A stretch of 64,000 nt of DNA from Hanleya hanleyi (Eukaryota; Mollusca; Polyplacophora; Lepidopleurida; Hanleyidae): contig JAVTVY010045542.1 in assembly GCA_036873755.1 (NCBI GenBank), forward strand, positions 62,001 through 126,000, given 5' to 3'. This document shows, piece after piece, positions 32,011 to 43,600 of this stretch (the first letter of the stretch is position 1; the number at the start of each line of letters is the position of its first letter). Both the position numbers and the translations under genes were made by a program. A model generated the notes under the pieces. It saw only the letters and a program-made list of their open reading frames with translations, was not told the origin of the DNA and did no database searches.

Positions 32011-34059
32011 GTGGCCACAACTGGCTTCCATTTCCCGTCTTGAGGGAGATAACATTTGGTGAAGAAACAAGAACCCATATTACATAACAAGAGTCGTTCC
32101 CCTTTATATAATTGTTTTAGTCGGAATCTCTCGTGACAATATAACTTCTGTACATAATTAAGATTGATCAAAATAAAAAATTCAGGTACAGCTATGAGTA
32201 CATTCTAATAGGACTATATCAGCTCTGTAGTCGGCAAAATATGATATAGCCTCTATTGCTAGACTTGTATCTTCACACCCCAAGTCAATTACTAGGCTTA
32301 CACAAACGATACATGGCCTATACCGCCAAGCGCATTCATTCAAATTTTCTCAATTTGCTATATACTGCAGAGAGTTACTCTCGTGGCCGCACGGTTAAAC
32401 TGACGAATTACCCTATTGAGCAGAGCTCAATGGCGTCTCGTGGATGAATAAATTTGCTACACTCGTTTGATAACAACTGGTATTCAGATTAACCAAGGGT
32501 AGTTCGAAGCGTAGGTATACAACTGAATTTGGTGTACGAAGAGGAAACTCTCGGTGTGGCACCTGCTTTGACGGCCGGATAAACACGGAGTACATATGCA
32601 TACATCTACATCGGTTTGATGGGAACGAAGCTTTTATCTGCATACGAGAGAAACAAAAACACATCCAGAATATCGTATAAAAGAATTAACAATTTATATG
32701 CTCAAGTATTTGAGAGAGCACACGATACTTCATGCTTAGCTGTGATATACTGAGCCTACTCAATAACGGTTGATGCGTGACTTCTTAACCCCAATGCAAT
32801 GGGAGGGTATATCCGTCAGAGGAGGTATACAATCTGATGCCTACCGGTAATAATTATGCGCTTGGAGCAAGTCTGAACCACAGGGGCTCGTTACCGTTAT
32901 TAATTGGTTAATTAGGTTTATTACGGGAGGGGGGGGGGGGCATTTATTCCCTACCTCGACCCCCCCCCCTGTAATCAACCTAATTAACCAATTAACAACG
33001 GTAACGAGCGCCTGTGGTCTGGACATTGGGGTACACAGCCAGAAAAAGGGTGATTTTTATATATATAAATGAAATAAGCTGTCTCAGTTAATGTTTTTAT
33101 CGTTGTATCAATTTCCGACTATAAATAAAGTTTGAAATGAAATGAATGAAATCACCCTAAAAAGGTGATTGCAGCATCACCCCAAAAAGATGACCAGTTA
33201 GAGCCGTAACCTTTTTCCACCGTCACCACCGTAAAAGGGTGATGGCTCTCATCCGAGAAGGGTATCAGCAATGGGTGCAAATTTTAGTCCATCACCTTTT
33301 CGAGTGACGGTTTGGCCATCACAATAAACGATGGGAACTCAGAATTTCTTTCGTGTAAATCGCAATATGTGGCACGCCCGAAAAAGCCGAATCACCCACG
33401 CGGATAAATTGTATGTTTGAAAATCACCGCCATAATGCGTACATGTAGTACTGGTCAACTTATTTGAACAAACGATTATCAGGGAGAATGCCCTCTTTGA
33501 AATGAAACAAGTTGTTTCTACTATTGTGAATTCAAACTCCAATCGTGAAAAAAATGTTCCGGTGAAGTCATCAGAGCAATACTGAGTCAGTCCTTCTAGG
33601 AATATAATGATGAATATTCTCGAGAAATGAAGAATGAGGTATTCTATGTAAGACTATCATACAAAGTTCATTCCTTTTTGGTGTAGCTTTTGGCCGCGAA
33701 TACATTTTTTCCATTCTCCGAGCAGGGCTATTCTGACATCTGACTGCGCGGAGATCGCCCTAGAACTGTTCATATTACCAGAATTATTCCATAGATTATA
33801 CATAAAATTGGAAAGGAACGGTCATGATTAGTTATCTACAAAATGTTCTCTTTAGTACTATGAGAACTGCTAACGGGAGATTTTCTGAAAATATACTGAA
33901 CGTCGTTTTTATATACAAATATACAAATCAAATTGGCACACGCATTCAAAGCACTGTAAAATCTAATATCATTGTCAATCTGAATAAAAACAGACCCAAA
34001 AACCGATTCTCTAACTGGATCTGATCTCCTACTTGTAAAAGAGCAGACCTGATGCTGCC
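32011..34059. other. Non-coding, with small repeats
   Basis: It contains the hairpin at 32878-33017, a possible LINE/SINE 3' tail at about 33090-33150 (AATAAAGTTTGAAATGAAATG), and several inverted TCACCC...AAAAGGTGAT words at 33155-33320. No gene was recognised. Confidence 0.45.
32878..33017. repeat. Hairpin element, 140 bp
   Basis: The arms begin CCACAGGGGCTCGTTACCG and are near-perfect complements (~55 bp), separated by G-run and C-run sequence. The flanks TCTGAA and TCTGGA agree at five of six bases, a possible target duplication. Confidence 0.7.
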
Positions 34060-34235
34060 ATTTTATAGTGCTATCAATTCGTAGGCAAACATGACACCCC
34101 ACTCAGTCACATTATACTGACACCGAGCTAACCAGTCCTTAACCAGAGCGTAATTAAGCGAGGAAGCAACAAGCTCCAATTTTCAAGTCTTTGGTATGAC
34201 CCGGCCTGGGATTGAACCCAGTACCTATGCTGCTT
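34060..34235 (-). repeat. Probable tRNA-derived SINE
   Basis: The minus strand has a Pol III B box in a tRNA-like context (GTACTGGGTTCAATCCCAGG, plus positions about 34203-34222). It is followed by 'GGAGCTTGTTGC' and 'GCTCGGTGTCAGTATAATGT' then 'GACTGAGTGGGGTGTCATG'. The A box is weak. This tail resembles mollusc SINEs I recall; the identification is from memory. Confidence 0.5.
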
Positions 34236-35277
34236 GAGACTGATATAAGACAGCATAGATGCCAATAACGTTCTGACAAGTACTTTGAGATGCTAGTCGA
34301 GAACTCGTGGCGAGAGGTAGAACGCGAGTGGCCGATACCGCCTTCCATATATTACTTTCGTGCAGTCGTTTTTAGGCAAAATCGGTTTCACATTGCAGGT
34401 TGCAAAATGATTGACGTCACTAGCGTTCTTGAACTTTTTATGGTATAATCTGGGCCGATCAAGTACGTCAAACAGCTTTTTAATGAGCTCGTCGTCTTTC
34501 AAGCATGACGAAAACCTCGGTGACATGAGTAAAAGCTTTTGGTACATAAAGACGGAAAGACAGATTGTCTCGTCTCATCATGTGTTACGAATTTCAAGGC
34601 CACGTCTATCAATTATACAAAGGGCTGTAGCATACACACACATAGACGATCATTATATGGATAAAATGGGAAAACTGTCAAAAGTACCCAAGTATTGGCC
34701 AGAGGAAAAATTGTGACACGACTGAAAGATAAAACACAAAAGAAACGGGGATTAAAGAGAAACAAGTTTTCCTGAACGAACAAAAGTATGCAGTATGTTA
34801 ATTCAGTGGTTTTGCTATATGTTCGGGTTTTTTCGTTGCTTTAGTTCTGGATATTATCCAGGATAACTCATTAAGATTTATACGGATTTCTTTGATGAAT
34901 TCAGGTTTCTCTCAGTTTTATGCGCTTACCATCGATAAATATCTAAATTTTGATAGTAGCTAGTAATTATGCTGACTTCTTTCCGAAGTACTACAGGGCA
35001 ATAATCACAAATCTACACTAGATCGGTAGAACTTTCAGACTTAACGGTGTTATAACAACATAGAAACACTTGTGTTCATCTACTGCCGGTAGTACTCTCC
35101 CATATACAGATCTATATTCACTTCATAGGCCTGCATATGAGAGAGTATACCGGAAGAATGCTAGCCTAATGCCTGTCTTTCGGACGGGGATTTGCCCTTT
35201 CCTGTTTTTATCCTATACACACTAGGATTTGCCTCAAATATCATTATGGGCATCTTGCAATGGCTACAGATAGACTT
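34236..35277. other. Non-coding, with one dispersed-repeat fragment
   Basis: 34690-34735 ('AGTATTGGCC...TTGTGACACGACTGAAA') matches 5600-5660. Nothing else was recognised. Confidence 0.45.
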
Positions 35278-37260
35278 AAACATGTTAGTAGTATATACGA
35301 AGCATTACAGACAATCTTGACCTACGTGGCGATCACGTGATCAATGATAGGAATGCATGTACTGACCTGTTCTGGGCAGGTCAAGTGCACTATACTTCCG
35401 GTAAAGGTCAGGTGACCTTTGACCTCGAATTCCTTCGCGGTGATGCGGTTTGGCGGTGATGCGGTCGTGGAGAAAAGCCTCCGTTGACAGAAAGTAGTCC
35501 CAAATACGCGGGTTTTCGTGAGAATCATCGGGGATGTTCGGCAATCTTCAGGGGCGATAGAGGCCCCTAGTGGACTGATTGGGTCGAGTGAGGTGTCAAA
35601 GAGAAGCGCTCCTCCAAGGCCACCAAGTCATGGGTGGGTGCGTGTAAAATGAGGATTTGTCCCCGAAAATATAAAAAGCGGAACACGGACTTTACCCCTA
35701 AAATAGGGGAAAACTTCTATCAACCCTATCCAAAAGGGCTAATATCGCTCCCCGGGCTTATCGGGGCCTGCCTATCAAGTCAGGGATGGGTGCAGGTAAA
35801 TTGAGGATTTGTCCCCGAAAATATAAAAGCGGAACACGGACTTTACCCCTAAAATGGGGGAAAACTCCTATCAACCATATCCAAAAGGGCTAATATCGGT
35901 GCCCCGGACTTATCGGGGTCTCTGAGAGAGGTAGGATGGGGGAGTGGGTGTATGTAAATTGAGAATTTGTCCCCGAAAATATAAAATGCGGAGCACGGAC
36001 TTTACCTCTACAATAGGGGCCTGATTCGCACATTTGCATCTATACGGAAAAATGCCTGTATGGGGGTGGTAATTTTTATTTTATTTTACTATGGGTTGTA
36101 TGGTCTTGTTTTTCACGTCTCACCACGAAAAACACGATGGAAAGGGTCCCGGAGCTAAGCGGTGAAATTTTTCGAAAAGTTCACGGAGGTCAGGATAGGC
36201 CCATAGGCCCATAATGGCTCAGTGGATAGGTCCACACTAGAAATTCTCACCTGCTCATTGTGGTATGGTTTCTCTGGTCTTGTTTTTCTCGTCTCACCAC
36301 GTAGAACACGATGTGAGGGGTCTCGAAGTTAAGCGGTGAAATTTTTCGAAAAGTTCACGGAGGTCTGGATAGGCCCATATGCCCATACTGGCTCAGTGGA
36401 TAGGTCCATACTGGGAAATTTACTACTGGGCATTGCGATATGGGCTGTAGGATCTTGTTTGTCTTTTGAAAAGTCCAGGTACCGGGTAGGTTTGTATATA
36501 GACCCATACTGGCTCAGTGGATAGGTTCATACTGGGAAATTTACTCCTGGACATTGCGATATGGGTTGTTTGGTCTCACCACGTCTCTCCACGTAGAACA
36601 CGATGGGAGGGGTCTTGAAGATAAGCGGCGAAATTTTTCGAAAGTTCACGGAAGTCTGGATAGGCCCATAGTCCCATACTGGATCAGTGGATAGGGCCAT
36701 ACTGGGAATTTCACACATGTTCATTGCGGTACGGGCTGTTTGGTCTTCTTTTTCTCGCCTCACCACGTAGAAGACGATGGGAGGGGTCTCTAAGTTAAGC
36801 GGTAAATTTTTTGGAAAAGTTCACGACGGTCTTGACAGGCCTACTGGCTCAGTGGATAGGTCCATACTGGGCAATTCACACATGTTCATTGCGATATGGG
36901 TTGTGGGATCTTGTTTTTCCCGTCTCACCACGTAGAACACGATGGGAAGGATCCCGAATTTAAGCGGTGAAATTTTTTCAGAAAGTCACCGCGCGCATGC
37001 GTAGTGGGTAAATAGTGCTGGGTGGACGTTTTGGGGTCTAGGTGAGCCCCTAGTGGTCCGATGGTGTCGTACATTTTGAAGCTCTCGTAGAGGAGCACCC
37101 GACTGGATCGTTTTCAATATTCTGCCTATGCACAGTCTGGCCGTAGTATAGAAAGCAGGCATTTTGGGGGTGCATGGAGGTGTGTTTGGGGGAGAGATGG
37201 ACCATCCTTAGTCCGAATGCGTCGTGTGAAGTGGCATCTTGTAGCAACGCCCGCCAATGC
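35278..37260 (-). repeat. Left arm of the virus-like element, outer repeat part (copy II)
   Basis: Reading outward on the minus strand: GCGCATGCG module (37250-37000), ~175-bp array (36970-36080), ~155-bp array (36030-35640), then the outer segment with 'CGCATCACCGCC' (35610-35278). Order and content mirror the right arm at 56820-58745. The homology ends near 35278 at 'GTCTGTAATGCTTCGTATATA', with about 30 bp of extra sequence (35311-35340) absent from the right arm. No supported coding gene. Confidence 0.8.
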
Positions 37261-37279
37261 CAAGCTCAACGCTCCAACG

Positions 37280-37336
37280 CCCTGGTGAATTAGCCCAAAA
37301 GCTCTGATTTTCATGGAATTGCCACCAAAACATCGA
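37280..37336 (-). promoter_or_regulatory. 57-bp intergenic block, copy 1, with GGCGTT motifs
   Basis: The minus strand reads TTTCGATG..., ...CAATTCCATGAAAATCAGAG and CTTTTGGGCTAATTCACCAG, then GGCGTTGGAGCGTTGAG. It lies downstream of gene B in the left arm. GGCGTTGACGGGCGTTACGG-like words crowd 37336-37400. The function is unknown; being repeated in the intergenic spaces suggests a regulatory or replication role. Confidence 0.6.
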
Positions 37337-37679
37337 AATGCCGTAACGCCCGTCAACGCCCGTCGTTACGCCTTAATGCCCTAGCATAACGCTTTGACGC
37401 CATGATGTAGACAGATGAGAGAAAAACAACAATAACAAAGATGACAGATGAGAGAACAAGTTTTTTCATGTAGTTTATTCTCCCCAATGTTACATCATAC
37501 CCACGCTGAGGGAGCTGCGTTGGGTATGTTTACAATTCAAGAAGACCCTTGTCCAATTAGAGGCCGCCATTTGACGCTGTATCTGTCATATTCGTTCTTG
37601 CCTGTTAGATGTATTCTCGGCTGCTCTTGTCCAATCAAAAGCCATCCTTTCAGAAAGTTCCATCTTTGCTCGGTGTGAT

Positions 37680-38267
37680 CTAAGCATCGTCGGGCAGTTC
37701 AGGATATTGTTCAGGCAGCATGTCTTGAAACAGTCGTTTGCGCATTCTAATCGCATTTTCCAGGGCCCCGTTTTCCAGGGCCTCGGTGGGTGGTAGCCCC
37801 ATATCCTCTTCCACGTGACGCTTGGTCTTCATGATGGGCATGTGCTTGGGGTCGCCTTTCATTTCAAGCGGTAGTAAGGTATACTGTTCATAGATCGCCA
37901 GGACTGTTTTCCTGATGCAGGGGTGCATTTGGGTGTACGCCTGTTGTAAATTATCGTGTCCGGCGTCCCCGATCGCTGCAGCGTGAGTATCGATAGCTTC
38001 ATGCACAATACGATCCCAGAAGGTAGGTTCTGCCTCACTTTCCTGGGATGTAGGCTGACTATCTGAGGTCATGCTCTCCGTATCAGTAGATAGACTCTCA
38101 GCAATCTCGGTTTCGGTATCAGTCGGTACACTCTCAGCAGTCTCTGTATCAGCATCCGCCTCAACCGACTCCTCGGAGTCTTCAATCCCATGTATATTTT
38201 TCTGGTGTCGCATCATATCATTATGTCTGGTGAACGTGCGTTCACACTCAGAGCAAGTATAAGCCAT
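37680..38267 (-). CDS. Gene B, left copy: C2H2-finger protein of unknown function
   Basis: An intact 195-residue frame. The start is placed at the ATG at 38267 (MAYTCSEC...), 45 bp past a TATAAAAG box, rather than at the upstream in-frame ATG. It has an N-terminal C2H2 finger (C5, C8, H21, H26), then an acidic Glu/Asp/Thr/Ser-rich linker (about 30-85) with repeated DTETAES units, then a helical C-terminal part (about 85-195) containing HPCIRKTVLAIYEQYTLLP and KTKRHVEEDMGLPPTEALEN. No domain beyond the finger was recognised. The right-arm copy (55782-56381) is closely similar but broken. Its position in the arm of an element carrying a packaging ATPase suggests a virus-like gene product, perhaps DNA-binding. 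That is inference. Confidence 0.75.
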   Translation of the reverse strand: MAYTCSECERTFTRHNDMMRHQKNIHGIEDSEESVEADADTETAESVPTDTETEIAESLSTDTESMTSDSQPTSQESEAEPTFWDRIVHEAIDTHAAAIGDAGHDNLQQAYTQMHPCIRKTVLAIYEQYTLLPLEMKGDPKHMPIMKTKRHVEEDMGLPPTEALENGALENAIRMRKRLFQDMLPEQYPELPDDA

Positions 38268-38312
38268 GTTGACGATTGAACGTCGAATAGTGCGTGTTTG
38301 GGAATACACTTG

Positions 38313-38320
38313 CTTTTATA
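38313..38320 (-). promoter_or_regulatory. TATA box of gene B (left copy)
   Basis: TATAAAAG on the minus strand lies about 46 bp ahead of the chosen start codon. It is conserved at the same distance in the right copy (55728-55735). Confidence 0.65.
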
Positions 38321-38360
38321 GACAGTAACGCGCGTTAACGCTTACCTTAACGCTTCAACG

Positions 38361-38417
38361 CCCTGGTGAATTAGCCCAAAAGCTCTGATTGTCATGGAAT
38401 TGACACTAATTCATCGA
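38361..38417 (-). promoter_or_regulatory. 57-bp intergenic block, copy 2, upstream of gene B
   Basis: This is the same block as at 37280-37336, here between gene A and gene B. It is flanked by GGCGTTGAAGCGTTAAGG and other GGCGTT-like words on both sides (38330-38490). Confidence 0.65.
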
Positions 38418-38475
38418 AAGGCGGTGACGCCCGTTGTTACGTCCATCCCAACGCCTTAACGCCCGCCTCAACGCT

Positions 38476-38600
38476 TTAACGCCTTTTAATGATCCGTTCG
38501 AACAAATGTTTCTTTTGTGCTTTTGCTCTGACATACGCCGCTTTCCAGTTCACGCCCGAGGTTTTCAACATCGACGCTGTTGTTTCGATTTCCATATCTG
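38476..38600 (-). pseudogene. Second partial copy of the gene A 3' end
   Basis: The minus frame contains MEIETTASMLKTSGVNWKAA and AQKKHLFERIIKRR, then a stop. This repeats the gene A tail seen at 38941-39060. Between the two copies (38600-38940) lies a GCGCATGCGC module and one ~175-bp unit, so the 3' end of gene A has been duplicated or interrupted by repeat sequence. Confidence 0.7.
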
Positions 38601-38940
38601 GGTCCATTCTGGGCAATTCACGCATGTTCATTGCGATATGGGTTGTGGGATCTTGTTTTTCACGTCTCACCACGTACAACACGACTGGAGGGATCTCGAA
38701 TTTAAGTGGTGAAATTTTTTTAAAAAGACACTGCTCGCATGCGTAGTGGGTAAATAGTGCTGTGTGGACGTTTGGGGGTCTAGGTGAGCCCCTAGTGGTC
38801 CGATGGTGTCGTACATTTTGAAGCTCTCGTGGAGTAGCACCCGACTGGACCGTTTTTAATATTCTGCGCATGCGCAGTCTGACCGTAGTATAGAAAGCAG
38901 GCATTTTGGGGTGCATGGAGGTGTGTTTGGGGTAGAGATG

Positions 38941-39637
38941 GGGCGTTCGAACAAATGTTTCTTTTGTGCTATTGCTCTGACATACGCCGCTTTCCAGTTC
39001 ATGCCCGAGGTTTTCAACATCGACGCTGTTCTTTCGATTTCCATATGGACCGTGTCCTTGTCCAGCAATTTTATATGGGTCAGGAAGTCGGCATACTGCT
39101 GACGTAAAGCCCGTCGTAGTCTGGGTGCCAATGTGTTATAGGCTCTCTCGAATACCCTTTGCGGTGAAACTTGTTTTCTGTGGCCTACAACGTCTCGCCC
39201 AGCTCGGCGTCCATACTTTCTTTGAACAAATCCTTCCATAGCCTCGAGTTCACATTATTTTCATTCCCTTGTACAGGTTTGGGCTGGTCCTTCATGGTTG
39301 GGTGATATTCCGGGACTGATGATATGAAGGGAACCTGTTGTACGGGGGAGGTTTGCTGCTGCTGCTGCTCTGCCAGATGTGGACTCGGTGGATGGTGTAG
39401 GAGTATATGACGTTGCGGTGATGCCTCGCCGGGTAACAAGTGGGTCGTCAGCCGGCGATCTTCGGGAGTATGAGCACACACACACACACATGCGTACGAT
39501 GACGTCAATTCCGAGCTCTGAGCTCCAAAAGCTCCGAACACCGCCCTCGGGAGATACCACCACCACCGGGCGTTGACGGGCGTCAACGCTCGGTGGTGGT
39601 GGTGGTGGTGGTGGTGGTGGTGTGGGTGTCTGTACAT
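38941..39637 (-). pseudogene. Gene A, left copy, broken
   Basis: The N-terminal part is Gln/Pro-rich (a run of five Gln, then TSPVQQVPFISSVPEYHP) and followed by SRLWKDLFKESMDAELGETL. A TAG stop (39185-39187) interrupts it where the right copy has a Glu codon, and a deletion of about 13 bp shifts the frame near 39150. The rest (NTLAPRLRRALRQQYADFLT and TASMLKTSGMNWKAAYVRA) follows in another frame to the junction with repeat sequence at 38941. The start is not settled because two frames are open upstream. The function is unknown. It is divergently arranged with the ATPase. Confidence 0.65.
39565..39626. promoter_or_regulatory. GGGCGTTGACGGGCGTCAACGC inverted motif and (GGT)n between gene A and ATPase
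   Basis: CGTTGACGGGCGTCAACG (from about 39570) is nearly palindromic and belongs to the GGCGTT motif class seen in the other intergenic spaces of the element. A (GGT)n run follows. The placement between gene A (minus) and the ATPase (plus) would suit a shared control region, but translated frames overlap it and the gene A start is uncertain. Confidence 0.5.
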
Positions 39638-39692
39638 ATAGGAATGAACACGTGTCCCCCATCAGTCCATATGTATTGGTCGACTGATCAAC

Positions 39693-40273
39693 ATGTCGTG
39701 TACGTGTACGTTCTGTCAGAGAATCTTCTCTCGTCGCGATAGTTTGCTCAGACACATACAATGCAAACACAACCATGAGACACCGCCGAGTCCAGCTATA
39801 GGTCCAACAAGTGGAGTAGAGCATCCCTATACGATGACGGTGAGCGACCCTACGACATGTGGAAAGACGTCGTGGGTGATGAAGTTCTTAGCGGAAGGTG
39901 TGGCAACCCCAGCTCCGACACGTGTTATTTGGTGTTATACCCAATGGCAGCCCGCCTACGAATTGCAAGGTTACAGAACGTGAGCTTCGTCCAGTGGATT
40001 CCTCACGACATAAACGAACCGTATTACTTTGACCCCGAGCAGACCAACGTGGTAGTGCTCGATGACCTGATGAGTGCGACCAAGGACAATTCAAAAATCT
40101 CCGACATATTCACCAAAGGGTCCCATCATCGCAATCTGTCCGTCATCTATTTGACTCAGAATCTCTTTCCTCAAGGGAAGGCGTCCAGAGATATTGCCTT
40201 GAACTGCCAATACTTTGTGTTGTTCTCCAACGCCGTCGACAGAGCACAAATCCGTGTGTTTGGTATCGAATTT
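39693..40273 (+). pseudogene. Packaging ATPase of Polinton/adintovirus type, 5' part
   Basis: It begins with a C2H2 finger (C5, C8, H21, H26). A P-loop at residues 51-60 follows (SDPTTCGKTS; the usual first Gly is Asp here). After a one-base frameshift near 39960 it continues with the Walker B strand NVVVLDDLM and the conserved GSHHRNLSVIYLTQNLF, QGKASRDIALNCQYFVLF and DRAQI. This set is typical of FtsK/HerA-type DNA-packaging ATPases of Maverick/Polinton elements and adintoviruses, which pump DNA into capsids. The gene is cut at 40273 by a LINE; its 3' part resumes at 55169. The open frame beyond 40273 is LINE sequence. Confidence 0.85.
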
Positions 40274-40612
40274 GGTTTAAACGTAATTTATTTGTCACAC
40301 GGGAAACACTGTAAGCTCGGGGCTTATAGCGTGTCTCCAAATTGTTCATAAAATACATTTTACAATGTTTTGGATAAATATGTACAAGAGGAGATATGGA
40401 AGATATCTGTATAGAACAATATATAGATTTACATGTCAAGAATGATGTGTACCGAATGATTACATAATAATATACAATGATTGCATTATTAACAGTGATA
40501 CCTACATGTAGGAGAGGATTGGGCGGCCAGAAGATGCTAGTATGGCACGCTTGGATGCGCTTTGTAGGACAAACATAACAAAGAGGTAGTCAAAAGGATG
40601 AAAATATTGACA
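40274..40612 (-). other. LINE 3' UTR
   Basis: Non-coding tail from the ORF2 stop (40613-40615) to the target-site duplication. It contains AATAAA on the minus strand about 10-15 bp before the end. Confidence 0.65.
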
Positions 40613-43600
40613 TTAAAACCGTTTTGTTGACATTATGTACTCACATACATTCACGGTAATTAATTCGTTTGTTGCATTGCTAATTGAATGATCACCGTAT
40701 AGCATTAGTGTTACAGATGGATCGTCATGGTAGCCTGCATTTTTTATATTATCTAGCATTGTACGGCGTAGAATAGCATAAATCGGACATTCTAGGAGGT
40801 AGTGAGCAGCGGTTTCGTCCCTATGGTCACATGTGCATCTGGATGAATCAGTAATGTAATTAAGAAACTGGTCTCCGTTCAGAGAACTACAGCCGTTCCG
40901 AAGTCTGCTTAGAATTAAATTACACGATCGTTCTCCTACATAGTACCAACTGGGAGACTATTTTTTCTGTACATCTTAAGTAGTTTCAGTTTGAACTTGT
41001 CACTATCTTGAGTTGTTTTTATGTCATCTGGCAGTGGGTTCCAATCTCTGACTGTTTGCGGGAAAACATACTTTCGAAAAGATTGTCCTGCAACGGAATG
41101 ATGTCAAGTTTGCGGCACTTCGAACTGGGTATGGGTTTCTAGAAGTCGTGGACTAGGGTAATCGTAGATTTAGTCTGGTGTTTGAACTATCATTTAAAAT
41201 CCTATGAAACATGACTAGTCGGTGAATAAAACGTCGTTTACTTAATTCTATAAAACCAGATTCTTCATATAAAAGGATGGTCGCTGTACTTTTAGTCAGA
41301 CCTGTAATAGTTCGCAAAGATTCATTTTGTATGTTTTCGATGGCGTTAGCTTGATAATCACTCATGTTGTCCCATACAACGTCGGCGTATTCAAGGGATG
41401 GTCTTATGAAGCTTTTGTACATTATCTCCAGGCATTTTCGATCAAGACGATACTTAAGCCCTCGAAACATAGACAATTTCTTTTGTGCTGTCGAAATAAG
41501 ACTGTTTATATGGTTCCTTGACTGTTTAGAATAAGACCAAGATGTTTGTGAGAATTACATGTTTCAATTGTAGAATTAGTAAATTTGAAGGTCATTTGTG
41601 CTGGCTGCCTGCGCTTAGATGCAATGAGTGATTTTTTTTTTCCTGCAATAAAATTTACAAGCCAGGTTAGTGCCCATTGTTCAATTTGGAGTAGATAATT
41701 ATCTACGGAGATAGATATCGTGTTCTGCAGCAAGTTATCAGAAAGTATGTATAAGCACGTGTCGTCGGCAAATACATGTAGTTTGATGTTGTTGATAATT
41801 CCATCAGGTAGATCATTCATATAAAGGAGAAATAAAAGTGGGCCGAGGACAGAACCATGAGGGACCCCCGCGCCTATCCGGATAAACTTAGACTCAACGC
41901 CATTCAAAACAACGCGCTGCTGACGATCTTTTAGATACTTCGCGAACCATTCCAGCAGTTTACCACTTATACCCAAACGTTGCAATTTGACTAGTAGACC
42001 TTCGTGCCAGACCCGATCAAAGGCCTAAGAGATATCAAAAAATATAAATACGACTTCCTTTCCTTCGTCTAAGGCCTTCGCTAGGTCAAAGTAAATGTCT
42101 ACTAACTGGGTGACAGTAGATCTGTTTGGTAAAAAACCATACTGAGACGGAGAGATGGCATCATGCAAGAAACTGAATACATATTTGAAGACAATACGCT
42201 CAAACACCTTGCTGAGAGAGCTTAACAGCGAAATCGGTCTGTAATTTTCTACTTTACTTGGATCATCTTTTTTAAAAATTGGTGTCACGTTTGCACATTT
42301 CCAGGCAGTAGAAAAAATACTCACGCACAACGATCGGTTAAAGAACCGAGTCAACATTGGAGAAATTATATTTCGAGCTTCGTATAAATTTTTTGGACTT
42401 ATTCCATCTGGACACAGGGCTTTAGACGTATCAAGAACGTTCAGTACATTTAAAACGTCACACTCAAGAACTTCAATTTCCGATAGTACAGGCGAGGTAA
42501 GTGATGGGTCAAAAGACGGAGAGTCAACATTACTGTCATCTAAATGGCAAATTTCTGCAAAGTATTCATTTAATAAATCTGCTTTGCCCATTATAGTATA
42601 TTCATATGCATTATCTTTATTGAAAAACGGCGGGATTTCTGAGAGATTAGAATTCGAATGTTTCAAGAGGGATTTACACAATTTCCACCAAAATTTTGTG
42701 CTGACATTTCCTGATTTTATTTTCTCTGAAACCTTCTGTTCGTGTTCAATTTTTGCAGTCCTAATTATAGAAGTAACGTAATTTCTTTGCTTTTTATATT
42801 CATTGATATCATTCTCTCTTTTAGTTCTTCTTGATCTTTTGAATAACTTATCACGAAGCTTCATTTCAGATTTAACTTGAGAGGTAATCCAAGGTTTGTC
42901 ATTTGGTGTTACTGTTACTATACGGTTTGGTATTGTTTCTTGTGCGGTAGAAAGTAATATATCAGATATTTTGGAACACATTTCATTAACATGATCAATA
43001 TTTATGATACCGTTCCAATTGTAATTTCTTAACCTTTCGGGGAATATTTCCCAATTGGCTTTGCCATATTGCCAGACAAGTCGCTTGTAGCTTGGCATCT
43101 TAGGACAACTTGATTGAAGATTAACATACACAGGGCAATGATCACTGCAAAAATTTGATAAAATCCCAGTCGATGACAAAATCTTTATGACTACAGATAA
43201 TTGGGTCAAGTAGGGTATTGGATGCTGACCTAGTCGGTTCTTTGATTAATTGAGACATGCCAAAGTTATTAATAATGTGTTTCAGGTGTCGATTTAGAGG
43301 GTTGAGCAGATCTTCATTTAGATCTCCTGAAAGTATTACATTTTTATTCCTGTGTACTTTTGTCGCATTATCTATGTTATCGGATAAAACTTGCCATTTA
43401 CTAACATCTGTTTTAGGGGGACGGTAGAGTGTACAAATAAGGGTATTTGGTTTGTCGTGGATCTCTACCCAAATCATTTCTAAATCTTTGCTTTCCAGCT
43501 CAAGGTGACGGGTAGAAGCAAGTCTCTAGAAACATATACACATACACCACCCCAAGCCTGATCACGGTCTCGGCGAAATGGTTCTTGAAACCCAGGCAGT

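Noticed and set aside
39185..39637. His-rich protein start (MYRHPHHHHHHHHHH) as the true gene A N-terminus
   Set aside because: The His run is a translated (GGT)n microsatellite in the presumed divergent control region. The true start is likely further in and could not be fixed.
40274..40351. Apparent C-terminal extension of the packaging ATPase
   Set aside because: It lies past the LINE target-site duplication and is read-through into the LINE 3' end.
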